A DNA stretch of 64,000 nt. Origin: Arthrobacter antibioticus. Lineage in GTDB: Bacteria > Actinomycetota > Actinomycetes > Actinomycetales > Micrococcaceae. The stretch covers positions 919,152-983,151 of the forward strand of contig NZ_JASISQ010000001.1 of assembly GCF_030063205.1 (NCBI RefSeq), read 5' to 3'. Positions 9,095 to 18,546 of this stretch are shown in pieces. How positions within the stretch are numbered: position 1 is the first letter of the stretch; every line of letters starts with the position of its first letter. The notes under the pieces were generated by a model. It made no database searches. It saw only the letters and a list, made by a program, of their open reading frames with translations, and was not told the origin of the DNA. Made by a program: the position numbers and the translations under genes.

Positions 9095-10474
9095 ATGAGC
9101 CAACAGGAATTTCCCACGTTTCCGAGCGACTTTCTCTGGGGCGTTTCCACCGCCTCATACCAAATCGAGGGTGCCACCAGGGAGGACGGGCGAGGACCTT
9201 CCAGTTGGGATGCATTCGTGGCCCAGCCGGGCAGGATCTCAAATGGCGACACGGGTGAGGTTGCCTGCGATCACTACCACCGGTACCCCGAGGACATCAA
9301 GATCATGAAGGGGCTAGGTGTTGACGCCTACCGTTTCAGTTTCTCCTGGTCCCGCATTCAGCCAGAAGGCAAAGGCGCATCGAACCCATTGGGGTTGGAA
9401 TTTTATGACAGGTTGGTTGATGGACTCCTAGAAGCAGGTATTGAGCCAAGCCCCACTCTTTTCCACTGGGATACCCCACTGGAGCTGGAACAGGACGGCG
9501 GCTGGATGAACCGAGACACGGCAGAGCGATTTGCTGATTATGCACAAATAGTTGGTGAGCGTTTTTCTGACCGGGTCTCCCGCTGGATCACCATCAATGA
9601 GCCCGCAGCCTTGACACTTATGGGCTATGGGGCAGGTATTCATGCACCAGGGCTCGCGCTAGGCTTCGATGCCTTGCCTGCAGCTCATCATCTGCTGCTG
9701 GCCCACGGACTCGGGGTGGCGGCATTGCGTTCTGCCGGGGCCGGGAACATTGGCATCGCCAACAATCACGGCGTCACCTGGCCAGCGAGCATGGCGGAGG
9801 AGGACGTTCAGGCAGCTGGCCTGTATGACAACATTGCCAACTGGATCTTTGCCGATCCCATTCTCGCAGGAGCCTATCCGGAGGTTTTGGCGCCATTCCT
9901 GCCGGCCATTCCCGATGGCGATTTGGCCATCATCTGCGCACCCCTGGATTGGTATGGCATCAATTCCTACAATCCCACCCTGGTGGGCGCACCCACTTCA
10001 GGTCAATCCGCGCTGGTTGACGGGCACAGGATCGATCAGTCACTGCCATTCTCACTCAGGGAATTGGAGGGTTACCCTCGGACAGATTTTGACTGGCCCG
10101 TGGTGCCGGCGGCATTCACCGAATTACTACTCGGGTTCAAAGCCCGTTATGGCGAGAAACTACCACCAATTTACATAACGGAGAACGGGGCTGCCATCAA
10201 CGACGGTCCAGATCGACAGGGCCGGGTAGCGGATCAACGCAGGATCGATTACACAGACGCCCACCTACAGGCATTGGCAGCCGCAATGGAGGCAGGAGTT
10301 GATGTGCGTGGATACTTCCACTGGTCACTTATAGACAACTTCGAATGGGCTGCGGGTTTTTCCCAACGGTTTGGGCTTGTTCACATCGACTACCAAACAC
10401 AGCGACGCACACCAAAAGACTCCTACTACTGGTATCAGCAGTTAATCCGGCATTCCAAGGCCAACGGCATCTAG
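9095..10474 (+). CDS. bglA: GH1 beta-glucosidase
   Basis: A 459-residue glycoside hydrolase family 1 enzyme that cleaves beta-linked glucosides. The N-terminus FPSDFLWGVSTASYQIEG is the family signature. The acid/base glutamate is Glu169 (ITINEPA) and the nucleophile Glu363 (IYITENGA). There is no signal peptide, so it is cytoplasmic and probably acts on imported cellobiose-like sugars. Shine-Dalgarno GAAGGG lies 7 bases before the ATG. No transporter or regulator is adjacent. Confidence 0.93.
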   Translation: MSQQEFPTFPSDFLWGVSTASYQIEGATREDGRGPSSWDAFVAQPGRISNGDTGEVACDHYHRYPEDIKIMKGLGVDAYRFSFSWSRIQPEGKGASNPLGLEFYDRLVDGLLEAGIEPSPTLFHWDTPLELEQDGGWMNRDTAERFADYAQIVGERFSDRVSRWITINEPAALTLMGYGAGIHAPGLALGFDALPAAHHLLLAHGLGVAALRSAGAGNIGIANNHGVTWPASMAEEDVQAAGLYDNIANWIFADPILAGAYPEVLAPFLPAIPDGDLAIICAPLDWYGINSYNPTLVGAPTSGQSALVDGHRIDQSLPFSLRELEGYPRTDFDWPVVPAAFTELLLGFKARYGEKLPPIYITENGAAINDGPDRQGRVADQRRIDYTDAHLQALAAAMEAGVDVRGYFHWSLIDNFEWAAGFSQRFGLVHIDYQTQRRTPKDSYYWYQQLIRHSKANGI

Positions 10475-10480
10475 TTTTGC

Positions 10481-10527
10481 GCCAGCTACTTCCCGCAGTT
10501 GATCCCGGATTCCGGGAAGCAGCTGGC
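10481..10527. terminator. Bidirectional terminator between bglA and the hydrolase
   Basis: GCCAGCT pairs with AGCTGGC and TTCCCG with CGGGAA across a short loop, forming a two-part stem between two convergent genes. T-rich sequence lies on both sides. Confidence 0.6.
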
Positions 10528-10546
10528 TGTATTATTTGCCGAAGAA

Positions 10547-11446
<900 letters not shown>

Positions 11447-11531
11447 CTAGAGAACGTACGTTTCACTGTCAATGATGTTCCCTGCATGATCCATGGCGGC
11501 CCGTCGCCAAAGCCCGTACTTGCGATGCCAT

Positions 11532-12023
11532 CTAGTTCAGAAACATTTTGAAACCCGCGTGGGATCGAGTGAAACCCAGCCGCTCGTAAAAGCGGTGCGC
11601 TTCGGCACGGGAATGATCGCTCGTTAGTTGCACCAAAGTGGCGCCTCTATGGCTTGCTTCGGCCACGGCCCAGCGAATCATGGCGCTGCCCAGACCCGCT
11701 CCACGAAGCCCTTGATCCACCCGAACTGCTTCAATCTGCAGCCGGGTTGCCCCACCTCGAGCCAGCCCTGGCAAAAAGGTCAGCTGCATAGTCGCCACCA
11801 CGTGAGAGTTGGCATCATCCACCACGCACAGCACATGGGCCGGATCGGCATCTATGGCGTGAAAAGCCGCCACATATGAAGCTCGCCGCTCCGGTTCGGC
11901 TGAATCAACAGCTGCCCGCAGCGAGTCTTGGGCCAACAGCTCAACGATCGGACCGACGTCGTCCTCTACCGCCCTGCGCAGCCGAAAATTCCTGTCTGCG
12001 AGCGCGAAACTTGCTAGTGACAT
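11532..12023 (-). CDS. GNAT-family N-acetyltransferase
   Basis: A 163-residue GCN5-related acetyltransferase. The acetyl-CoA loop is visible as VDQGLRGAGLGSAMIRWAV and the C-terminal EAHRFYERLGF segment is typical. The substrate is unknown. ATG 12023 is preceded by GAAAGGA at good spacing, favouring it over the upstream in-frame ATG. Its first 83 bases overlap the 3' end of the EamA gene in another frame on the same strand, so the two are probably cotranscribed and coupled. Confidence 0.87.
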   Translation of the reverse strand: MSLASFALADRNFRLRRAVEDDVGPIVELLAQDSLRAAVDSAEPERRASYVAAFHAIDADPAHVLCVVDDANSHVVATMQLTFLPGLARGGATRLQIEAVRVDQGLRGAGLGSAMIRWAVAEASHRGATLVQLTSDHSRAEAHRFYERLGFTRSHAGFKMFLN

Positions 12024-12903
12024 GCTGTGATCCTTTCCGGCTGATGCCAGCAACAATGGACACCAACACCACGAGGATACCTAGGATCTGCCACAGATTC
12101 AGACTTTGACCAACTAGCAGCCAGCCCAGCACAATTGCTACCACCGGGCTGAGCAGACCCAAGAACGCAGCCGATCCGGCTGGAAGTTTAGATAATCCCC
12201 GGAACCAACAAAAGTAGGCCAACGCCGTGCCCATAAGTGTCAGGTAAAGGTAGCCAATCATATTTGGCACGCTTAACGGTTGGGTAGGCAAGCCCTCGTA
12301 GGCGAGCATCAGCAAAGTCAACGAGATTCCCCCGGCAAGTAGTTGCCAAGCCGTGGTGGTGAGCGCAGATTCCGGTTGACCCGAGCGTGAGCTGGGTTGG
12401 CCCCACTTCTTGGCAAGTACAGTTCCGGCAGCCATGGACGCTGTGCCCCCAACTGCTGCTGCCAGTCCGAGCCCATCCAGGCGCACCTGAGATTGCAGGA
12501 CGATCAATGCCACGCCAAAAACTCCTGTGGCACCCGCTACAAGGCGTCTAGGCGTGAGCTTCTCGTGGAGCACCCTGCTGGCAAGCAATGCAACGAGCAA
12601 CGGCTGAATGCCACCAACAATGGCAGCCACTCCCCCGGGAAGACGATACGCGGCAACAAACAACAGCGCGAAGAACATACCAATGTTAAGCATTCCCAGA
12701 ATCCACGATTTCCACCACCAGGATCCCTGTGGCAACCGGCGAGCCAGCGCAAGGAGCAACAGTCCCGCGGGCAAAGCACGTAAGACGCCCGCCAGTAACG
12801 GTCGGCCCTCGGGTAGTAGCAGCGTGGTGGTCAGGTAGGTGGTCCCCCAAAGGATCGGAGCCAGTGAAGTGACGATGACAAGTCCCAAATTTTTACTAAG
12901 CAC
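11941..12903 (-). CDS. EamA/DMT-superfamily exporter
   Basis: A 320-residue membrane protein with two EamA repeats and about ten helices, from LAPILWGTTYLTTTLLLP to the last helix at about 270-290 (LGILVVLVSIVAG). Such drug/metabolite transporters often export amino acids or toxic metabolites. The start codon is GTG inside a palindromic operator. TAAGAT ends 6 bases before it, so the message is probably leaderless. An unusual basic tail of about 30 residues (KFRARRQEF onward) lies over the acetyltransferase start. The divergent MarR regulator probably controls it. Confidence 0.88.
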   Translation of the reverse strand: MLSKNLGLVIVTSLAPILWGTTYLTTTLLLPEGRPLLAGVLRALPAGLLLLALARRLPQGSWWWKSWILGMLNIGMFFALLFVAAYRLPGGVAAIVGGIQPLLVALLASRVLHEKLTPRRLVAGATGVFGVALIVLQSQVRLDGLGLAAAVGGTASMAAGTVLAKKWGQPSSRSGQPESALTTTAWQLLAGGISLTLLMLAYEGLPTQPLSVPNMIGYLYLTLMGTALAYFCWFRGLSKLPAGSAAFLGLLSPVVAIVLGWLLVGQSLNLWQILGILVVLVSIVAGISRKGSQHVTSKFRARRQEFSAAQGGRGRRRSDR

Positions 12904-12942
12904 TTAGCTATCTTAGCTAAGTGCTTAGCGAATTGCTAAGAT
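12897..12942. promoter_or_regulatory. Shared MarR operator with two mirrored leaderless promoters
   Basis: TAAGCACTTAGCTA (12897-12910) and its exact complement (12914-12927) form a perfect 14-bp inverted repeat with a 3-base spacer. A smaller repeat TTAGC-N5-GCTAA lies at 12925-12939. The sequence TAAGAT occurs on both strands (12937-12942 plus; 12915-12910 minus), each ending 6 bases before its gene's start. A dimeric regulator bound here would cover both promoters. Confidence 0.75.
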
Positions 12943-12948
12943 GGGTCT

Positions 12949-13485
12949 ATGCCAGAGCAACTAGAACGCATCCTCGCCCAATGGCGTGCAGAGAAACCGC
13001 ATTTGGACGTTTCACCCATGGCTGTCATTGGCAGGCTTGGCCGCGCCTCGGCTGCCGTAGATGCCCGTCTTGGCGCCACGTTCGCCGAGCATGACATGGA
13101 CGCTTCAACGTTTGACGTACTTGCCACGCTCCTGCGCAGCGGACCGCCATACAGCCTGGCACCTGGGGCACTTTCACGAGATGCCATGATTTCCTCCAGC
13201 GCCGTTGCCCAACGGCTCAATAAGCTGGAAACCCGAGGACTTCTCACCAGAGCCGCCAACCCTGACGATGGGCGCGGCACACTGGTGACGCTGACTGCCG
13301 CCGGACACACCCTCATCGAAGCAAGCTTGCCGGATCATCTGGCTACTGAACACGCCATCATTGGCTCACTGACAAAGTCCGAGCAGGCACAGCTTGCTGC
13401 GCTGCTGCAGCTCCTGGAAGAAGGAGCGTGCGCCACAACACAACGTGGAGTGAGCGAGCGTGCGCCACAACACAACGTGGAGTGA
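12949..13485 (+). CDS. MarR-family transcriptional regulator
   Basis: A 178-residue winged-helix regulator. The MarR core is recognisable from LERILAQW, through DMDASTFDVLATL and the recognition helix (ALSRDAMISSSAVAQRLNKL), to the wing (RAANPDDGRGTLVTLT). It lies divergent from the EamA exporter across one operator, so it probably represses both and responds to the exported compound. The C-terminal 20 residues (GACATTQRGVSERAPQHNVE) are encoded by a 32-bp tandem repeat and look like a non-native extension. Confidence 0.9.
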   Translation: MPEQLERILAQWRAEKPHLDVSPMAVIGRLGRASAAVDARLGATFAEHDMDASTFDVLATLLRSGPPYSLAPGALSRDAMISSSAVAQRLNKLETRGLLTRAANPDDGRGTLVTLTAAGHTLIEASLPDHLATEHAIIGSLTKSEQAQLAALLQLLEEGACATTQRGVSERAPQHNVE

Positions 13486-13495
13486 GCGAGCGTGC
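13424..13495. repeat. 32-bp tandem repeat, 2.25 copies
   Basis: Copies at 13424-13455 and 13456-13487 are identical (unit begins GAGCGTGCGCCACAACACAA) and a partial third copy (GAGCGTGC) runs to 13495. The array covers the end of the MarR gene and supplies its last residues and stop codon. Confidence 0.95.
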
Positions 13496-13530
13496 CTGGG
13501 GGCGGGAAATATTCGTGAAAGACTTTCGCC

Positions 13531-14361
13531 ATGACCAAATTGATCGCGGCGCTGGCCATTCTCGCTGTGTTGGCATGGGCAGTCACTGCCACCGCCTCGT
13601 GGATTTCCACAAAGAAGGCCCCCTTAGCCATCGCCGCAGGCCGGGCAGCAACACCCGTTTCGGCTGTACAGCTAAATAAGGCCATGCAGCGTGCACAATT
13701 GCGTGCTGTAGCCGCCATCATCTTTGCCTTGGTCATGTTTGCAGCCCTGGTCCGTGTCTCTGTCGGTTTGAGTGGCCAAGCGGGTTTAACAATCGCCCTC
13801 ACTGCCGGATTGTCTGCCAGCGGCGGGCTCCTGATGTATTCCGCCTTACCTGCCGGAAAGCTCCCGGAAACTCCTGGACAACCATTAGCCGCCGGGCACA
13901 TACTGCTCTTGCCTATCGCGGCACTTATTCTCTTCATCGCGTACCTGGTGCTCCATCCTCTTGCCTCATCCACGTTTCCCACGTGGAGCAACAGCATTGC
14001 GCTGGGGCTGGCCGGGTTGGCGTTGCTGGGCTCAATGCTCTTGGCGCTACGCAGGCTCTCCACCACCCTTTCGCTGCCAGATCCCCGGATGGCTGCCTTC
14101 GACCTTCGCTGGCGGGCAATATCCGCTACGATCACGGCCAGATTCACCAGCGGCTCACTGCTTGCCTACTTAGGTGGAACGTTAATCTTCTCCGGTCAAG
14201 ACCTGTTCACACCCACCTCCACCTGGTGGGGAATCGCCTGCGTTGGTGGCGGCGGGGCCTTCGCACTTGCGGGGGCTGTGCAACTGGGGTTGGCGGCCAA
14301 GGACGGGTTGAGTATCCGTGCCAAAACCCTGGAAGCGGCTCCGGGAACACAATCGGCATAA
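13531..14361 (+). CDS. Uncharacterised integral membrane protein
   Basis: A 276-residue protein I do not recognise. It opens with a hydrophobic helix (LIAALAILAVLAWAVTATA, about 4-22), then has further likely helices near 60-80, 85-105, 120-145, 155-180 and 210-260, separated by short loops. No enzyme motif is visible. The ATG is preceded by GTGAAAG. hrpA starts 13 bases after its stop, so they may share a transcript, but no functional link is evident. Confidence 0.7.
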   Translation: MTKLIAALAILAVLAWAVTATASWISTKKAPLAIAAGRAATPVSAVQLNKAMQRAQLRAVAAIIFALVMFAALVRVSVGLSGQAGLTIALTAGLSASGGLLMYSALPAGKLPETPGQPLAAGHILLLPIAALILFIAYLVLHPLASSTFPTWSNSIALGLAGLALLGSMLLALRRLSTTLSLPDPRMAAFDLRWRAISATITARFTSGSLLAYLGGTLIFSGQDLFTPTSTWWGIACVGGGGAFALAGAVQLGLAAKDGLSIRAKTLEAAPGTQSA

Positions 14362-14374
14362 ACTGGATGGCACC

Positions 14375-17300
14375 ATGACTTTCACTATTACCTATCCTCC
14401 CGCGCTGCCTGTCTCTGAGCGCCGCGAGGACATCATGGCTGCCATCGCCGCCAACCAGGTCACCATCATCGCCGGGGAAACGGGTTCCGGAAAGACCACC
14501 CAGATCCCCAAAATGTGTGTGGAACTAGGGCTCGCGGAGCAGGGCTTGATTGGCCATACGCAGCCTCGCCGTCTCGCCGCCCGCACGGTGGCGGAACGCA
14601 TTGCCAGCGAACTTGGCGTCGAGATCGGCGAGGAAGTGGGCTTCCAGGTTCGTTTCACCGGCCATGTTGGCCCCAAAACCAAAATCAAACTCATGACCGA
14701 CGGCATTTTGTTGGCAGAGATCCAGCGCGACCGCCTTCTGCGCAAATACTCCGTCATCATCATTGACGAAGCTCATGAGCGCTCACTTAACATTGACTTC
14801 ATTCTTGGCTATTTACGCCAGATTCTGCCCAAGCGCCCGGATTTGAAAATTATTATCACCTCCGCCACGATTGACCCGGAGCGCTTCGCCACCCACTTCG
14901 CCTCCCCCACAGCTCCGGCACCCATCATCGAGGTCTCCGGGCGTACTTTCCCGGTTGACATCCGCTACCGGCCGCTGAGTGGCTCTGCCACCGGGGAGGA
15001 CCTCACCGGGGAGGACCTCGACGGGGAGGACTCGCGTACCGACCCCCAGTTGGACGGCGGCAACAGTGAGGAAGACCGGGATCCGTTGGATGCCGTCTGC
15101 GATGCGGTGGATGAATTAGCCAAAGAGGCGCCCGGGGATGTTTTGATCTTCTTCTCCGGCGAGCGCGAAATCCGTGATGCCGCAGATGCGCTCTCGGCAC
15201 GGGTGAAAACAAACCCAAGGCTACGCAACACTGAAATTCTGCCACTTTTTGCACGCCTGTCACTGGCCGAACAGCATGCTGTGTTCACCCCGGGCAGCCG
15301 TCGGCGAATTGTGTTGGCCACCAACGTTGCCGAGACCTCACTGACAGTGCCTGGAATCAAATACGTCATTGACACGGGTACGGCCCGCATCTCCAGATAT
15401 TCGCACAGAACAAAGGTTCAGCGCCTTCCTATTGAACGCGTATCGCAGGCCTCCGCCAACCAGCGCTCAGGGCGTTGCGGCCGCGTCTCGGATGGTATCT
15501 GCATCCGCCTGTATTCCGAAGAAGATTACAACGCGCGCAGTGAGTTTACGGATCCTGAAATCCTGCGCACCAACTTGGCTGCCGTGATCTTACAAATGAC
15601 GTCCATGGGTGTGGCGCAAGGACCCAAGGATGTGGCAAAGTTCCCGTTCGTACAACCGCCAGACTCCCGTGCCATCACTGACGGTGTAACGTTGCTGCGC
15701 GAACTCGGTGCCGTCAACGCGCAAGGTTCCATCACCGCCGTGGGCCGGCAACTCTCCCAACTGCCTGTGGATCCACGGTTGGGCAGGATGATTGTTGAAG
15801 CCGCCAAACGGGGCGTGGCTGCCGAGGTCATGGTCCTTGCAGCAGCCCTCACCATCCAGGACCCCCGCGAGCGTCCCACAGACAAACAGCAACTGGCCAC
15901 CGAGAAACACAAACGCTTCCAGGATGAGAATTCTGATTTCACCGGTTTCCTGAACCTGTGGCGCTACATCAAGGAAAAGCAGAAAGAGCTTTCCTCAAGC
16001 GCGTTCCGGCGCCTGTGCAAGGCCGAATTTATTAACTACTTGCGGGTTCGTGAGTGGCAAGATTTGTTCACACAGCTTAAGCAAATGGCGAAGTCGTTGG
16101 AGATCAAAGTATCAGGCAATGACATTGACCCGGTGGCCAACCATGACGCTATCCATATGAGTCTGCTGACAGGTTTACTGAGCCATATTGGTCTTTATGA
16201 TCAGCGTAAACGCGAATATGCCGGCGCTCGCGGGACAAAGTTCGTGGTGTTTCCGGGCTCTGCCCTGTTCAAGAAATCCCCAGACTGGGTCATGGCTGCA
16301 GAACTGGTGGAAACTTCCCGACTCTGGGCTCGTGTAGCAGCAAAATTTGATCCGCTGTGGGCTGAGCAGGTAGCTCCGGATCTGGTCAAGCATACGTACA
16401 GTGAGCCACATTGGTCCAAGAAAATGGGCTCTGTCATGGCGCATGAAAAGGTCACGCTATATGGGGTGCCCATTGTCCCCGACCGGCGCATTCACTATGG
16501 CCGGATCGATCCCGAACTCAGCCGTGAGCTGTTCATCCGGCATGCACTGGTGGAGGGCGATTGGCACACCAATCATAAGTTCTTCCACCGCAACCAGGCT
16601 GTGCTGGCTGAGGTTGAAGAAATGGAAACCCGCATGCGCCGGCGTGATCTACGTGTGGATGATGAGACGCTCTTTGATTTCTATGACGAGCGTGTGGGTT
16701 CGGAGGTGGTTTCCGAGCGGCACTTTGACAAGTGGTGGAAAGGGGCCCGGCATGAGTCCCCCGCGCTATTAGACCTTGACTCCCATTTGGTCATGGCGGA
16801 GGAACCCGAACTTGATGAAGCGGCATTCCCCAAGTTATGGAACCAGGACGGGTTTGAGCTGCCGCTGTCCTATGAATTTCACCCTACGGCGCCAGGCTCA
16901 GCCCCGAATCCGTCCGACGGGGTGACCGTCCAGGTGCCGCTGTTGTTCCTTAACCAACTCCCTGAGGCGCCGTTTAGGTGGCAGATTCCGGGGTTGCGCG
17001 CCGAACTTGTGACGGCGTTAATCAAATCCTTACCCAAGGCGGTTCGGAAGAACTTCATCCCCGCCCCTGATGTGGCCCGGCAGGCAGCGGCCGCTCTGGC
17101 AGCTGACTTCGATCCGTCGGTGGACGCTCTTGAGCCCTCGCTGGAATTAGCACTGCGGCGCATCAAGGGTCATGTTATTCCGCCGGGGTCGTGGAACTGG
17201 GATGCCGTGCCCACGCACTTGCGCATGACCTTTTCCGTGGTGGATAAAAATAATCGAATCTTGGAGGAGGGCCAGGACCTCTCAGCATTGGCGTCAACCC

Positions 17301-18382
17301 TGGCAGGAGCCACACGTCGGGCCATCGCCGAATCATTGGGTGCCACGCCCAAGACCACGCAGGCTGGGCGGGCTCCGCTGAACACTTCAGGCAGCGCTGC
17401 CAGCGCCGGAAAGAACGGTGCGGCTAATCTGCCAGCGGTGCCAGCGGGTACGGTAGCAGGGGGCACGGTACCAGGTGGCTTTGGGTCAGATAAACCTGGG
17501 TCAGAAAGCACGGGTATCCAGGAACGTTCCGGGCTCACCGAGTGGAGTGTTGGAAGCTTGCCACGCGAAGTCAGGCGTTTGGTGGCCGGGCATACCGTAA
17601 CGGGTTATCCAGCTTTGGTAGACGAGGGGGCAACAGCGGGACTGCGCGTTTTCCAGCGTCAGGACGTGCAGGAATCTGCCATGCGCGGCGGCGTCATCAG
17701 ACTGTTGGCACTGCGTGTGACTTCTCCTGACCGCTATGTGCTGGACCACCTTAGCAACACGGAAAAACTCACCTTCAGCCAAAATCCACACGGCTCCGTC
17801 ACAGAGCTGATTGCCGATTGCACGTTGGCCACCATAGATAAGCTCACCCCTGCACAGCTACCGTGGACGGACAAGGAATTCAACGCCCTGTATGAAGTGA
17901 TCCGGGCGGAGCTTTTCGACTCGGTGTTCTCGGTGACTGCCGTGGTGGAAAGGGTTTTGGCGGCCAATCTACGCATTCGCAAGGTGCTCCGGGATTCCAC
18001 CAGTTTGCCCCTCATCAGCGCCCTGAATGACATCAACGAACAGCTTGATCTGCTGGTTTATCCCGGCTTTGTGGCAAAGACAGGTTTTTCCCAACTCAGC
18101 CAGCTGCCGCGTTATCTGACAGCGATTGAGCGCCGATTGGAGCGACTACCCAGCAACGTTTCTCGCGACACGGCCTCAATGGCTGCCGTGCAACGTCTTG
18201 AAGACGAGTACGACGACGCCATGGCAGCTTTGCTGCCCGGGCAGCGTTCAACAGCCGGGCTGGAACACGTGCGGTGGATGATCGAGGAGTTGCGGGTTAG
18301 TTTGTTCGCCGTGGAGCTTGGAACAGCGTATTCGGTTTCCGAGAAACGAATCAGGGTGGCACTGGGCAAAGCAATGGCCTAG
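14375..18382 (+). CDS. hrpA: ATP-dependent RNA helicase HrpA (DEAH box)
   Basis: A 1335-residue DEAH/RHA helicase, near the usual size. The P-loop GETGSGKTT is at 34-42, the DEAH box (IIIDEAHERS) near 130 and the SATID motif near 168. Helicase motif VI (QRSGRCGRVSDG) follows, then helicase-associated and HrpA-specific C-terminal domains. HrpA resolves stalled ribosomes and structured RNA in E. coli. The start at ATG 14375 removes 19 unconserved residues. Oddities are a GED-repeat acidic insertion near 207-220 and an Ala/Gly/Pro-rich spacer near 1000-1045. Confidence 0.94.
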   Translation: MTFTITYPPALPVSERREDIMAAIAANQVTIIAGETGSGKTTQIPKMCVELGLAEQGLIGHTQPRRLAARTVAERIASELGVEIGEEVGFQVRFTGHVGPKTKIKLMTDGILLAEIQRDRLLRKYSVIIIDEAHERSLNIDFILGYLRQILPKRPDLKIIITSATIDPERFATHFASPTAPAPIIEVSGRTFPVDIRYRPLSGSATGEDLTGEDLDGEDSRTDPQLDGGNSEEDRDPLDAVCDAVDELAKEAPGDVLIFFSGEREIRDAADALSARVKTNPRLRNTEILPLFARLSLAEQHAVFTPGSRRRIVLATNVAETSLTVPGIKYVIDTGTARISRYSHRTKVQRLPIERVSQASANQRSGRCGRVSDGICIRLYSEEDYNARSEFTDPEILRTNLAAVILQMTSMGVAQGPKDVAKFPFVQPPDSRAITDGVTLLRELGAVNAQGSITAVGRQLSQLPVDPRLGRMIVEAAKRGVAAEVMVLAAALTIQDPRERPTDKQQLATEKHKRFQDENSDFTGFLNLWRYIKEKQKELSSSAFRRLCKAEFINYLRVREWQDLFTQLKQMAKSLEIKVSGNDIDPVANHDAIHMSLLTGLLSHIGLYDQRKREYAGARGTKFVVFPGSALFKKSPDWVMAAELVETSRLWARVAAKFDPLWAEQVAPDLVKHTYSEPHWSKKMGSVMAHEKVTLYGVPIVPDRRIHYGRIDPELSRELFIRHALVEGDWHTNHKFFHRNQAVLAEVEEMETRMRRRDLRVDDETLFDFYDERVGSEVVSERHFDKWWKGARHESPALLDLDSHLVMAEEPELDEAAFPKLWNQDGFELPLSYEFHPTAPGSAPNPSDGVTVQVPLLFLNQLPEAPFRWQIPGLRAELVTALIKSLPKAVRKNFIPAPDVARQAAAALAADFDPSVDALEPSLELALRRIKGHVIPPGSWNWDAVPTHLRMTFSVVDKNNRILEEGQDLSALASTLAGATRRAIAESLGATPKTTQAGRAPLNTSGSAASAGKNGAANLPAVPAGTVAGGTVPGGFGSDKPGSESTGIQERSGLTEWSVGSLPREVRRLVAGHTVTGYPALVDEGATAGLRVFQRQDVQESAMRGGVIRLLALRVTSPDRYVLDHLSNTEKLTFSQNPHGSVTELIADCTLATIDKLTPAQLPWTDKEFNALYEVIRAELFDSVFSVTAVVERVLAANLRIRKVLRDSTSLPLISALNDINEQLDLLVYPGFVAKTGFSQLSQLPRYLTAIERRLERLPSNVSRDTASMAAVQRLEDEYDDAMAALLPGQRSTAGLEHVRWMIEELRVSLFAVELGTAYSVSEKRIRVALGKAMA

Positions 18383-18447
18383 TTTCACGTGTGCTGCGCA
18401 GCCACCCAAGTCCTGAGCCAGAGTGGATAGACCTTTGAGGCAGCCAA

Positions 18448-18485
18448 AAGGGCTGGCACTTCGCTTTCCGCGAAGCGCCAGCCCT
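18448..18485. terminator. Bidirectional terminator between hrpA and the BCCT gene
   Basis: AAGGGCTGGC (18448-18457) pairs with GCCAGCCCTT (18476-18485), with an inner CTTCGC/GCGAAG stem. It sits between convergent genes. Just after it ATCCTTCAGTGCAT occurs twice about 20 bases apart. Confidence 0.75.
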
Positions 18486-18546
18486 TATCCTTCAGTGCAT
18501 CCCTGAATCCTTCAGTGCATCAGTGGATCAGTGCCGAACGGTGGCG

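Noticed and set aside
13424-13495. Possible CRISPR-like array
   Set aside because: The 32-bp units are directly adjacent without spacers and no cas gene is near; it is a simple tandem repeat.
13335-14147. A 270-codon minus-strand open frame opposite the membrane protein gene
   Set aside because: It is the complement of a coherent hydrophobic coding sequence and the end of marR, has no ribosome site and no family features.
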